Shown here: piece after piece, positions 1 through 11,639 of the stretch
Layout of the letters: the number at the start of each line of letters is the position of its first letter
How positions within the stretch are numbered: position 1 is the stretch's first letter
Assembly (NCBI RefSeq): GCF_000003605.2
Contig: NW_003125889.1
Coordinates: 7,407 to 41,643, forward strand
Length of the DNA: 34,237 bases
Origin: Saccoglossus kowalevskii
Lineage: Eukaryota; Hemichordata; Enteropneusta; Harrimaniidae
Reading direction: 5' to 3'
Program-made: the position numbers and the translations under genes
The notes under the pieces: model-generated
Told to the model about the DNA's origin: nothing
Seen by the model: the letters and a program-made list of their open reading frames with translations, nothing else
Databases searched by the model: none

Positions 1-2570
1 AGAATGCATGGTCACTAATATATGTGTATGTATTTCTGGTGATACACAGAAATCACTGAACTGGTGTGATTATAACGATTTCTACGTTTTAGTTAGTGCC
101 GTTTGAAAGCTCGATATAGGTAACACTGTCAATGAGTTCTGTTTCTCAATTGACTCATGAATATATTACAAGCAATAACTTAGTTTATACACGGACCACT
201 TTCCAAATCAATATTGAAGTTGTCAAAGGGTGTGAAGTGAGTGGAGTAACTCGTTTTGCGTCTATAATTATACCTTTCGACTCAGGTGATCAAATACTCC
301 GTTTTCCCCACAAAATGTCCCAAATGGCAATTACGGTCAAGTCAGGTATTTTGAGTGCCACTCACACGAAGCCAAATCTAGCTACTGAAAGACACGGCCG
401 TGTTTGAATTTTGTGAACACAATAGATCTTGGAAAGATGGCCGCTCCTGAGCAAACCCGTCGCTAAGCGACAACACCACGAGGGACATGCAACAAAGCAG
501 GTGCACAAATACAGCCTAACAACGGATGGGCGTGTAGAATTTCAAAGTATATACGTATCGTTAATTTCGACGGCAAACTATAGAAATGAGCAATAAAATA
601 CAATTATCATTAGGAAGACCGCATTCAGGGAAACTTGTCTGCTTATAATCGGTGTCGCCACTCGTGGAGCGTTTTTACGAATTCATTATCAATAGATGAA
701 ACAAGTGTTTTGATCGTTAAGGAATTAACTGATAATGATGGAATGATGTATTAACACTGTAACTTGAACTTGTTAACGTATCCTCATTTTTTGTTTCCAT
801 TTCATGATTTTTTGAATGAAAAATCGTACATAAAAATAATTATAAATCAGATAAACAATAAACTTGCTGCCCATAAAGTTCCAATTTAAAATCTTACAAG
901 AACGCTTTATTAATTTAACTATGTCGGAGATGTTCTGTAAACATTTGGGCAATGCTTAAAATATAACATAACAGTGCATACATAAGTTAATTGGGACCGA
1001 CGATGCGTTTCCTACGTTGTCACATCGCGTCTCATGATGGATCAGCAGACGAACGAGTACGATGGCGCTGTTGTTCTACTTACACGTCGTGCCATCGAAG
1101 CTTGAATACAAATTCACGGTGATGTGAATTGTATTTATGTTTCAAATCACTGTCTTCAACAGCAGTATCGCAGTACACACATAATCAGACCCGTCACATG
1201 ACATTCACTTTGGGTAAAGATGAAAATAATTGTTGCATACAAACGTATGATTTTTTTAAGTTTTAATTAACATTCTCGAATTGAACTTAAAATTTCTTTC
1301 TTTCCCTGTTTAGCGTCAGAAACCTGACATTGTTAGTTCATTTGATGTGAAAATGTCGTATAAACTAACCATGCTGCCCCTCCATATACTCACAAGAATA
1401 ATTTATATTATGCGCGGAGTGTGCTATGAAAGGCGCCGCCAGCATTCATATCGTTGCGCTGTTATATATAGAGAAAAATAAAAACAAATCGTTAAATAAT
1501 TCCCCCGATTACCTTCATGTCATTTAATGTGACATTTTCGTCCAAGGTTGTGCCGAATTTGGTATGGTCGTTGCAAGAAACAACACATACTGTTGATATT
1601 TGTGAGAGTGCTGCAACACAAATTGAAAGTATTAATGGCAATAATTAGCCCAATTCTATAAAACCACAGCAAGGAAACGTCACACGTACAAAGAGAACTC
1701 ACGATTCTCTCCCGGTGGACAAAAGTCTCATTTTAACTCTCAATAATATGGGTGGTCACGCCGCCATGAAAACCAATACCTTTATTTTAAACTGATGCCA
1801 AGTAATTGTTAACGCTCTTCTGTTGCGACGAATTGTTTACCCAATTCGATGCTGGAAAACACTTTTAAATTTAAAGTCAACACAAATCTAGTTGAACACC
1901 TGCCATCGATAGCGGCATCCCCCGTTTAAGAACCATTAATTTCATAAGTGTGGCAAATCATAATTTTATTACTGGTCATCCGAACCGGCGGATCTTGTAA
2001 AGGACAGCTAATATGGGATAAATAATTAATTTGGCGCGTGTATTAAATTGTGTTTGTATTCGTGATGATCACGACGATTTTCGAGTCACGTGGTATTAAT
2101 TGTTTGGTCGTCTCTCCAGCTATGTAACCAATGCAGACTATAGATGTTAATAGTGTCATCAGGGCTGTACGTGTCAATTGCGAAGACAGTCTTCGTTCTT
2201 TATTTTGCTCACTGCATTAAACGCATAGTTGGCGTGAACGGTTCTGACGACCGGCCCGGGCGCGTATTCTACTATAATTACCCATAATTCAGTTCAAATT
2301 TCTTCGATTTCTTTTACTTTTCATTTTTTCTAAACCAGTCGGTATAAATTTAAAAAAAGCTACAGTTGATGGCGCTAGGATTTTTAAGTTTGATATAAGT
2401 TATATCGTACATTTCATAGCATCAAGTGATCTACAAGAATAAAAAATTAACGCCACATCGCTAAGTATATTAGTAGCCAAACCCTTGGCAAATATTTCAC
2501 GTAGGGTTTGAAACGAAGACTGGTGCGATATTTGTATTTAATTTTGTATTTTCACTTATTATAATTTTAG
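1..2570 (+). other. Intron (or upstream non-coding DNA) of the first homeobox gene
   Basis: No exon is convincing here. The first part of a homeodomain (RRxRTxF...ESRVQ) was looked for and not found, so the 5' exons of the gene ending at 3002 probably lie before the window. The 3' end is a normal acceptor: a T-rich tract followed by ATAATTTTAG at 2561-2570. Between about 1900 and 2130 the DNA is dense in short homeodomain-like words (ATTAATTT, AATAATTAATTT) beside GC patches, which could be an intronic enhancer. Nothing else is identifiable. Confidence 0.6.
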
Positions 2571-3002
2571 GTCTGGTTTCAAAATAGACGAGCTAAATGG
2601 AGGAAGCGAGAAAAATATAACAAGCAACAAAAAGCAACAGCTTCGTCGTCATCATCATCTTTGGCGACGAATATTAATCATCGTGAAGCCATCGGTGAGC
2701 AGGCGACTAACCCTGGAAACGGGACAGGTAGATCGCAACTGAAGAGAGTTGTTGTAAGCTCAGCACCTTTTCTTAACGTGGTACCGCCGAGCCTACCGCC
2801 GATGATGACGAGTACACCGCTCTGCCCGTCCGATGGTAAAGTGTTTGAAGGGTCCATGGAAGAAAGGAGGAACATAAGCATAGCTAATTTGAGGCAACGA
2901 GCTAAGGACTTTGACGAAAATGTTCATCTGATTCCGGTCTATGCACAAGGAGTAATCTACAAGACAATTTATCAACCAAAGACCGAAGAAATCGCGAAAT
3001 AA
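2571..3002 (+). CDS. PRD-class (paired-like) homeobox gene, 3'-terminal coding exon (partial gene)
   Basis: This exon encodes a sequence-specific nuclear transcription factor. It starts in phase 0 right after an AG acceptor with [20 protein letters not shown], which is homeodomain positions 47-60 plus the first flanking residues. W48, F49, Q50, N51 and R53 are all present. A seven-serine run (six plus a Leu break) follows, then a Pro-rich stretch. An OAR-like motif, ISIANLRQRAKDF, lies at exon residues about 102-114, and the reading frame ends at TAA after 143 codons. Q50 plus a C-terminal OAR marks a paired-like gene. The WRKREKY run is closest, from memory, to the ALX/ARX group, but the rest does not let me name the family. 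A diverged tandem relative of the Unc4 gene downstream is an alternative. The homeodomain N-terminal exon is outside the window. The reading frame is intact, so it is not an obvious pseudogene. Confidence 0.9.
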   Translation, partial: VWFQNRRAKWRKREKYNKQQKATASSSSSSLATNINHREAIGEQATNPGNGTGRSQLKRVVVSSAPFLNVVPPSLPPMMTSTPLCPSDGKVFEGSMEERRNISIANLRQRAKDFDENVHLIPVYAQGVIYKTIYQPKTEEIAK

Positions 3003-3600
3003 CATACACGGTTGAGTCACTATTCTAAAGACCCATTTTAAATTTAAAAAATTAAACTAAACAGACCATGTAAATAGTTTTGTCTCATGGTGGCTAACTG
3101 TCACTTTGGATATTTCATATTTTAATTATTAATAATTAGTATATGCTTAACCAGAGTTCTGGAACCACCATCTATAAAATTTAATCCACGCCAACAAAGC
3201 TGGCTAAAACACAGTTTTCTCCGAAGCAAGTCGCATGTTTCTGTATTCACAATATCAGATCAGATATAAAGTAAAGTTATGTGTTATAATTTTAAAATTG
3301 GATATCTAGACATTTTTTTCGCACATTCTATGATGATCCACCTCCACCAATGAGATTCTACCAACCATGCCCTAACCCATGCAGGCCTTAGAAAGCTGGT
3401 CGGGCATGCGATAATGACTACCTTTTCTGAATTGCCTGAATAACCTCCGCTACTTCAGATAATTACACCTTCCCACATCCTCGCTTTTGTGATTAATTGA
3501 AATCAACATCATCAATATTCCATTGCGTCCGCCATTGTTTGTTATGCCTATTATTGTTACAACCCACAAGCTTCTAAGTTAGTAAGTGTTTCGTGTTGTA
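3003..3600 (+). other. Probable 3' UTR and downstream flank of the first homeobox gene
   Basis: AT-rich DNA follows the stop codon. It has a variant poly(A) signal close by (3051-3056). It also holds a perfect 16-bp palindrome of TAAT/ATTA words at 3123-3138 (TAATTATTAATAATTA), a shape homeodomain dimers can bind, which could equally be a chance product of AT-rich DNA. No other coding sequence is seen. Confidence 0.45.
3051..3056 (+). terminator. Candidate poly(A) signal ATTAAA for the first homeobox gene
   Basis: The common variant hexamer ATTAAA lies 49 bases after the stop codon. The next canonical AATAAA on this strand that I found is at 4489-4494, about 1.5 kb after the stop, which would give a longer 3' UTR running through the tandem repeat. 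Confidence 0.35.
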
Positions 3601-3639
3601 GCCGTGTTGTTCAACAGGTCCTGATAGAAGGCACAATAC

Positions 3640-4125
3640 AGTGATGGCCGCGGTGGTGTGATATCATGTTCCCAGTAGAAGACAGATCTATAGATCCCAA
3701 CAGATACCGATTCGTATCGTCGTATCGACAGGGATGGTGGCGGGGTATTAAATTCAGTGGTGGACGCACTAAAATAATGTAATTGTATAGTAGTGGTGGT
3801 AGGAGGATGTTAAGTTCCCCGGTGACAATTATAATTATAATTGTGGTGATGAGAGGGATATTGTGACCCCGGTTAAAGTGTTAGAAGGGGCGGGGTGGTG
3901 TTAGAAGTCGTGGTGGTTGGGCGGATATTAATTTTTCGGTAGAATTACACACTATAAAATATATACTATGGTAACGGAGTATTAAGTTCCCCGTAAAGGA
4001 GCGCCGTAATAGTGCCGTGACGATAGTTGTGGGAGGAAGGGGTTTTAAGATCCCGATAGATAATGAATGGTACCACTGAGAATAGGGTTGGGGTGGCGGT
4101 GTATTAAGTTTCTTTTCATTTAATG
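3640..4125 (+). repeat. Degenerate tandem repeat, about 60-bp period
   Basis: Eight diverged units share a core of the form GTGGTGG..GG-ATATTAAGTTCCCCGG. The ATATTAAGTTCC-like part starts near 3661, 3745, 3807, 3858, 3925, 3979, 4043 and 4101, so spacing runs from 51 to 84 bp with a mean near 63. The units are G-rich on the + strand and strongly purine/T-skewed, unlike the flanks. This looks like an old decayed minisatellite. The 131-codon open frame on the minus strand across 3881-4276 is largely explained by it. Confidence 0.6.
3825..3844. repeat. Perfect 20-bp palindrome inside the tandem repeat
   Basis: ACAATTATAATTATAATTGT is its own reverse complement. It sits between two units of the ~60-bp repeat, and no other unit carries it, so it is private to that spacer. 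Confidence 0.7.
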
Positions 4126-4301
4126 ATCTAACAGTTACCAATGTATTCACCAACCCCGCCCTATATCTTGCAAATTTATTCGTGTTGCCGTGATACCATA
4201 CATTTTTAAATACACTGTGCACCGAACGAATAACCCGACCCGGCATAGTGCCATAAAAACGAAACAAACTATTCACACAAGTCGATCATCTACAAATTAT
4301 T

Positions 4302-4311
4302 TAATCAATTA
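4302..4311. promoter_or_regulatory. Candidate P2-type paired homeodomain dimer site
   Basis: TAATCAATTA fits the TAAT-N2-ATTA palindromic site that PRD-class homeodomains bind as cooperative dimers. Q50 proteins such as both genes here usually prefer three spacer bases rather than two, so this is only a possible autoregulatory or cross-regulatory site. Confidence 0.25.
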
Positions 4312-4612
4312 CCTGATTAAATATTATTACTCCTTTATAATTAAAACGCTTTTTTGTGTGGAAGTTTAAAATTTTCAATTTCGATAATTAGTAGATGGTT
4401 TCGGGACGGACTGACAGATCTGTCAACTCAAGCTGGGAATGATATTGTTAATGCGAACAAAAAAAACTGTTGATGTAGCGAGATAATTAATAAAGATATA
4501 TTTTAAACTTGTGTGCGTTTCGCTACGCCGACTCTCCTCTTTTCAGTCACGTACATTGTATTGAGTTTTGTCACGTATAATTACGCTGTCAGCCGCATCT
4601 CAATTAATAGTG

Positions 4613-4650
4613 TTCCGAGTTGGGTTCTTATTTCCGAGTTGGGTGCTTAT
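4613..4650 (+). repeat. 19-bp tandem duplication
   Basis: Two adjacent 19-bp copies beginning TTCCGAGTTGGGT differ at one base (4613-4631 and 4632-4650). A third copy seems to begin (TTACGA) and is lost. It is a small local slippage event. Confidence 0.8.
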
Positions 4651-6189
4651 TTACGAATCTTTCCGTGCCTCGGTAACCACGAGGTGATTTCGACTTCGTT
4701 TTTGTCGATATGTTTTGTATGTACGTTTCCGTTCAACAAATTTCGCGTGTTTCAGTATTTTGCTTATTGACTTGTACACGATGGCTGAAGCAACACATAG
4801 ACGCCATATATGTTATTCTATCATCGGCCTTCGAGTGGGTGGTATCACCGTGTTTCAAAACTGATCAGTGAACAAGCGCGCCCTCTCGATTAGACAGGCA
4901 TAGCATCGTGGTGATAACTTGAACAGACCGCTGAGAAGGATTACGCAGACGCCGGCGGCTAAATTCTGAGTGCCATCTCTGGTGCACAAAGTTAATTGAA
5001 TGCGTTTTGTTTAGATATCGTCTATAAGACCCAGTGCTGAATGAAATGCATCCAAGTGGGAGGTCTCTGTAATCGTATCACTAACGTATTTACCGAGTTC
5101 ATTTTATGTAGGGTGTTGATTACATCAAGAGGGCACCCGTTCGATTGTCGATCCCAGTCAAAGAAAAACCGACTATTACCAGTCTTGTCTTGATAGCAAC
5201 ACTTTTAGAAAACAATAATCATTTGCATTATTATTATTTAATTATAATTCACTTCATAATTGTCTAAACAGACGTGGATTGTACATAAATATGATATATA
5301 CACGTGTGTACCAACTAGTACTACATCCGGCGTTGAATAGATAAAACATGTTCTATTGCTGCAATATTCACGCTTTGTTTCATTCGAAAACCTACTATTA
5401 ATTCGCACTATGACAAAACATCCACTTTTTTCTTTGTCGGATCGACTACTGAATTAATTTTAGCTCCAGGATACATTTTGGGAACTATGGCGGCGACAGA
5501 ATGATTCCTAACAAGACAATTCCTCCGGCGAGTTTGAATTTCTCCTGTCACTAGGGAAGACCCAGTTAGCGCATCCCTATTGTCCAAAGCAATTGATCTG
5601 ACATCAGAGATAATGTCAACTAAACTTCTTTCAACGGGAACAAAACTGTCTTCCCGCCCTGGTGCCGATCACTCCTTCGGGGTTTTGTTCCTGTGCTTAC
5701 TGCGTCGTGACCACGTCCGGTGAAATTACGTTTTCCGACCCACTTAGAATAATAACTCCTAAATTTCCGTATCAGTAAGTCTAAAAACAATGAACCATGC
5801 CCAAACGTGTTTGCTGATACAGCAGCGTTCAGTTTTTTTTTTTCGTAGAAATTCATTTAGATGCGTCTCCGTCCAAGCGTGAAACACGATTTACTGAACG
5901 ACTGAGGCACCACTTGATATAATTACATGCCGAAGAAGCTGTAATACCTCGATAACGAGCTACCCATACCTGTCAGCTTTTTCATAAATTCTTAATGTTA
6001 TTAATTTAACAGTAGTGGAAAGGTGAAATTCAGCGTTTTGAAATTTTCTTGCATCCGACGTCTACATCCTGTATATAGAGCCATACAACTGCGCACATTA
6101 GATTCATTTTATTTGGTGACCAATACGAATCAATAAAAATCCAATATCGTAAATAGAGTATATTGTCCCGTTCAAACTAATTATTACTT
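4651..6189. other. Intergenic DNA without identified features
   Basis: There is no convincing ORF, RNA gene or repeat. The short open frames here lack codon structure or recognisable motifs. A T-run sits at about 5832-5841. Confidence 0.5.
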
Positions 6190-6680
6190 TAATGTATAAT
6201 TAAGAGCACTAATTAAAATTGACAAAGTGTGACCACTGTTCTTAAAGGTCCCATGATATTGCAATTGCACATATCATGTGCAGCTTTCATTTTGCGTTTT
6301 TTTCCAAGATCACAAATGACCAAATGAACTGTTCCTTGTAAACACGTGAGTTCTGGGAGTATGCCCTACACGATAAAGAATGACAAATAACATTGCCGAC
6401 GGGAAATACATTAGTCGGATGGTCGTCATTTATTTACTCCAGTAATTCTCCCAGAAAACAGGATCGGAAATGCGATAATAACTCATGCTAAAATAAACGC
6501 CCTCCCTGAATTTAATGTTTTTCCTGCTAATTCCATTTCCAGGCCAATAAAAAATAATCCAATGCGAGTTATCTGACTCGGAAATCATTTTTATTGTAAC
6601 TATCCAATCTTGCCAATGTCTATTACGCTATCTTGTTTCTCAATCAAATACATCGCGTTAAGAATCCGCCACAAAAAGAA
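6190..6680. promoter_or_regulatory. Candidate intergenic cis-regulatory module with four CCAAT boxes
   Basis: On the + strand CCAAT occurs at 6544-6548, 6559-6563, 6604-6608 and 6613-6617, four times in 74 bp. Around it are a T-box half-site type word (AAGTGTGA, 6225-6232), several AATTA/TAATT words near 6180-6220, and a Hox/Cdx-like TTTTTATTG at about 6588-6596. No gene starts here, so an enhancer is more likely than a promoter. The call rests on motif density alone. Confidence 0.35.
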
Positions 6681-9204
6681 GAGAGATGTTATTGCACTAG
6701 CGCCGAGGTGACATTAAATTTGAGTAACTGAATACAGCGTTAATGCTGCCAACAGTGAATGGAGCTTACGAACACGTCACACTAGGGACGTTAAATAGTA
6801 ATTCTTTTAAATAAATGATGATTAGTTGGAGAGTACTTCAGTTCGACGTTCCATCCATTTACTCCGGGTTATCTTTTCCTTGATTTAACACTCTTCCTCT
6901 TCTCCATTGAAATGAACAACAAATTAGAAGTAAGTCGTGAGCAGACTGAATTCGACAGTATCATCATAAGTCCACTTGCTCGCCAAGTCGCATCCGCCTT
7001 CTCCGTCACATTTCAATTACACGAAACTTACACGCAGCGCACATAGTGGCTGATTTCTCTGGCGTTTCCAATCTCGACGTGTTTGTTCGCAGCTAACTAT
7101 ACGCAGACCATTTTGCGTCACCGTATCAATATACTATTATAAATGAGCTTATATTGTTGCGGCAGATTTCGGCTAATCAATCAAACTTCAACAACTTTTA
7201 GAACGGAACTCAAATTACATGCACTCACTTCCACCAATTATGACGAAAAGAGGCAACCCAAGTCATGTTTGCTCACTACGATGCATCATTCGAATGAATT
7301 AAATCTCTTCACGCTGACACCGTGAATGACGATGGAGAAATAATGGTCTCTGGTTACCAGGGCAATAACAGACTCTTCGTGATTGCCTCATCATCTTCTG
7401 TTTACCAATGGATAGATGGTGCATGTAAGACGACACCATCCAACCGAAAAAAGTCTATTTGTGTAAAATCTTGAGTTTGATTCGCAAAATGCATTTTTTT
7501 TATTTAAAGCCATTAAGCGACTCTGAAATCTAACGTTCAAACAAAGACGACAAGCACTCCACATGTATGAGCATAAATTGATGAAAATCGGATTTCAATA
7601 AAGGACAGATTTGAATTTATTAAATGGAAATTTTCAAGAGCATAATTGTTTTAAAATTGTAATTCTCAGAGTTTTTTACCCCGTGTTTTTAATGTTATGG
7701 TAGTAGAAATCATAACTATATGCTATTTCTTCCAGTCTCCGTGTAAGTGTGAATAACCAAGGACCAGCAGCGTGTTCCGCCCCTTTGTCGTATATCTATT
7801 TATCACAAACATGTTTGTACCTCCACAGACTACTTTCTACTTTCATGGGTCGATTTAGTCCATCTTTCCTAGCTCGCCATTAATTTAACTATTTGCTCTA
7901 ATTTATTTACTGCCTGTGTTATATGTCTGCTATAGTGTTCCAATTTGTGATGTAAAGTTCCTCGACGATTCTGTAATTGTGCAATATGCTCATGTGTGAA
8001 CCACCGTGCCAAGTGTATATTACTTAGTTTCAGTGTCAGTGGTCAGCGCCGGAGACCGAGCAGATTTTATCCGGCTACTCCACTCTTGATCAGCTACTTG
8101 ATTTATATCTCCCAAGTAGTTGGGATCGATTTTGCCTGCAAACTACCTCACATAATACACCTATCGGATTTAAGGAGTTGACCGTTGACATTTGAAAGGG
8201 TGCTATTTAAACCAGTTTTCTGAACTCTGTGTGAACACTTTGCAACAATACACAGGCTATATCGTGTCTAACTATACGTGAGTCGGAACAATGTCATTTG
8301 GAAGGTATCATACACTATAAAAACGAAGGACTAACTATTAATGACATTCCCCTTAGGTATTACCGATAAGTGACGCTACCTGCCGTGGCTTAGTGTCGTG
8401 ATATATATTCCGTTAGTAAACCCTGCTAATGAAAAGTCTTCGTTGATTCGCTGATAAGACGCACTTTATCAAAATGCACGCCCGAATTTCATCAAATTGT
8501 AAACGATGATAAGGAGGCCGTAAACTATCCGCTAATCGCGCTGGATGTTGTGTGGGATTGAGTTTAGTAGAGTTCCAGTATTTGCTGCTATTTGTGAAAG
8601 CACAGCGTAAGAACTCGTGTATTACTGTGGAAGGTGTTATGCGCATATTGAACTGCGCATTGCAACGAGCGCCTTTTTGTACAAGTAAGTTACGATAAAC
8701 TGCAACGTGGCACAAATGACTAAAATTTGATAACACGAGAACAATAAATGCAGTAGCGCTGATAATAGACCATTTTCCGTTCACTGCGAGAATCACGCGT
8801 TATGCGTGAAATCGAACGTAAAAACAGGACAAACAAAGGTCATAGCGTCGTAGTCGCGTCAAACATCGCGTGGGATTCGACAAACGCGAAAGTATTTCGG
8901 GGACATTTCCATGCTTAATAATGTGCTGTCCATATTTGATGATAGGCAATTTCGATTAAGTGAGGGTATTCGGAAGCAATATTCCTCTGTCGAAGATCGG
9001 CCGGTCAATGTAAGCTGCGAAATAAAGAAATTCTAGTTCAAAATCAAATCGTTCGATTTTTGCGGCAGACGTTCGACGCGCGTCTTTCATGCATCTCGCG
9101 AGATCTCGCAATTGTTCGGAAAATCACCTATTGCTCACACGCAACAATAACAATAATGTCAACAACAGTATCGGTCACGGACACACACAGAATGATATAC
9201 ATGA
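6681..9204. other. Intergenic DNA without identified features
   Basis: Open frames on both strands are short, overlap each other and show no recognised domain, including the 127-codon minus-strand frame at 8413-8796. No repeats or RNA genes were noticed. Confidence 0.5.
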
Positions 9205-9580
9205 TTACGTCACCGTATTCTACAGTTACGTCACAATCATATGAAAAGTTGAAGTGACAACAACCACTAACTATAATAACATGTGTTACAAAGTAAAACT
9301 ATTTCAAAACTGGCAGGTAGTAAGACAAATAGCAATTAAATATTGAAAATATTTAAATATCAAAATAATCTTTAATTAGAAATACTGAAAATCACGAAAG
9401 ACACAAGTAAGTAAACAATTCATCGTCATATATTATAACTTGATTATCATTAATATTAATGATAGTCATAGGAAGCGTAATCTCCATGACAACACAATGA
9501 GGGACTGGACGTTGGCCGTTTAGACTTGATCTCGAGTTCACTTCGTGGTATGTAGCTATTTTAACGTAATCGTGACGTCA
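9205..9580. promoter_or_regulatory. Candidate bZIP (CREB/ATF) responsive module upstream of Unc4
   Basis: TTACGTCA occurs at 9205-9212 and again at 9226-9233, exactly 21 bp apart (two helical turns) in the same orientation and both followed by C. A perfect CRE, TGACGTCA, lies at 9573-9580. A TAAT-rich 20-bp palindrome (9445-9464) sits between them. The region is about 4.5 kb upstream of the Unc4 start codon. Confidence 0.35.
9445..9464. repeat. Perfect 20-bp palindrome of TAAT words
   Basis: TATCATTAATATTAATGATA reads the same on both strands and contains abutted TAAT/ATTA cores. It could be a homeodomain dimer site or a cruciform-prone AT sequence. Confidence 0.7.
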
Positions 9581-11177
9581 TAATACTAGCAATGTTATTG
9601 CGCACTTGTAATTCGCGCGAGACTGTTGATACATAACTTTAATTATAATAGGTCCGTTTTAATGAGACTTGGACTTCAAGTTGAATGGCATTACTAATAA
9701 ACACTAACTAATACAATCTCTATCTAGTTTATAGAACGGCAATTGATCCGTTATGATCGTGATCTCGACCATTATCTAGACTAAATGCGTCTTTGGTAAC
9801 CTTGGTAACCTTTTCTTTTTTTATTATCTGTTATCATTTTATCACTCATCATGTTGAATTCCTGTGAGACAAGAAAGACCGTGAATTCTACAATCTGCGC
9901 CATTAGCAAACCTGGCCTTTTTTTCACGCAGCCTACAGCTATTGTTTTTATAGCAGTGAAACAACGGCTAAGCAAATTACATTTTTACAGGAAAGTCCAA
10001 GACAGTGTGTTACTCACTACAGACAGCAATTAATTTTAAATTCAAGTTGAAGTCGGCAAATTTCATGTTTGTTTTCATATCGATTGGTGGCGGTATGGAC
10101 ATATCGCATTTCTCATAATGGTGTTATTAAACATGAAGTTGCCTGATTTATTGGTTATTATAAAAAAAAACATGACTGTTTGAAGTCGCAACTGTATTTG
10201 TGTTAATTATCTATCCTAAACGGTTACAGTTGGGTCACATGACACATTTTTGTTATTGTGTCATTCGACATTTCCGGAACATTGTTGGCCACTCCTGATT
10301 ACTTGCCTGTTCCGCCGAATACTAGTATACTGAATTGTCAACGAAACCATATTGATATTTGAGAGTACATTTAGTGACAATTTAGCGTGATCTCCTGTAG
10401 CCAGTTAGCCGGGCACGAACGAATACAAGTACCAAACCTGCCAAGCATATCGAAGTTCGCGCTAATGTGATCTCGGCCAGTGGCCAGGTATTTCAAATGA
10501 GTTAGTGAACCCATCCGCCGGGCTACCGGTGACCGAATGTCACAACAAATTTAACGAGTTTGTGAAAATATAATCGTTAGGCACGAATACGAGCAATCGT
10601 GTATTTGGGAGAAAGCCACGTGTTTAAAAACGTCTGGTCGAACTTATAATTACCTGTTCATTAAATCGAGAGAATATAAATGTCGTCATTCAACGTATGC
10701 AGAACATTACCACAGATATACAATTACCTAAAAAAAAAAACAATCATTGAAAATCTGGCAAACAAAAAATCAGGGGATAATATTTGTGAAATTGATACAC
10801 ATACTTAATAATCGAACTACAAATGGCAGTACGTTGTTTAAAAAAATATCGATATGCAAATTATGTTTGATTGTTTGGTATTTATTCAAGCCCTCGTTTC
10901 TTTTTAATAACAAATGGTGGATTTGTAAATAGAAAAGTTGATTTCCACGTTTCCATTACGTTTCATCTCGCTGCGAAGTATCGATTGCAGCCGACATTCA
11001 TCATTCGTCAACGAAGATGGACTTAATATTAAAAGTCGACTTTGTGATGTGGTCGTGGTAATGTATCCGAATTAATGTGGCAGACAGTTGGGTCAACAAA
11101 CCCTACATATACAGAACAGCCTCGGATTGACTTTTTCGGCTCTCATTATTCAATCACAAGTTACGCGAATAGTTTTG
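9581..11177. other. Intergenic DNA without identified features
   Basis: Nothing convincing was seen beyond short A-runs (about 10149-10158 and 10731-10741). The open frames are AT-rich and look random. Confidence 0.5.
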
Positions 11178-11189
11178 TGCGCATGCGCG
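11178..11189. promoter_or_regulatory. Perfect NRF1-type site
   Basis: TGCGCATGCGCG fits the 12-base consensus YGCGCAYGCGCR at every position. NRF1 sites usually mark CpG-rich promoters of housekeeping or neural genes, yet no gene starts nearby on either strand that I can identify. A one-mismatch version, reading TACGCATGCGCA on the + strand, lies near 24713-24724. Confidence 0.45.
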
Positions 11190-11639
11190 TTATCGCGACT
11201 GGGAAAACTGTGCGGATATCAACAGGAAAAAAATGTCTTTAAATGTTCGTACTCCGGTGATCGGTAAAGGTAATCAGAATGATAGAAAACGGTAGTTTAT
11301 GATGTGAAAACGTGTCCTGAAATACTATGTAGCTGGACTAGTTCATTCAGTGATGATACTTTCGCACATACGCTTGCAGAAAAAGTTTAACTTTCAAGTT
11401 CGACGAAAGAAAAACACGTCTTGTTGGCAAACATGGCCACGCTACATTAAGTATCACATTTTGATCCAAGATTGCCGATTGCATTTCAAAGTATGTAGCG
11501 AGATGGTGGGTCCAGGCGATTGAACACGGAGTTACGTGCCAATTTGGGTTTGTTTGGCCTTCTCCTGAAAACCAAATCAACCAATGTGTACAATAGATGG
11601 AAACTTGAAACACTTTACAAGACGGCAATGTTTACCTCT

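Noticed and set aside
1-2570. Search for the homeodomain N-terminal exon of the first gene
   Set aside because: No frame in this stretch reads like RRxRTxF...QLEELE...ESRVQ. The exon is taken to lie upstream of the window.
3881-4276. 131-codon open frame on the minus strand
   Set aside because: It runs across the degenerate ~60-bp G-rich repeat, has no recognised domain, and its Pro/Leu-rich text follows from the repeat composition.
8413-8796. 127-codon minus-strand frame
   Set aside because: No domain, no splice or promoter support, and overlapping stop-poor DNA only.
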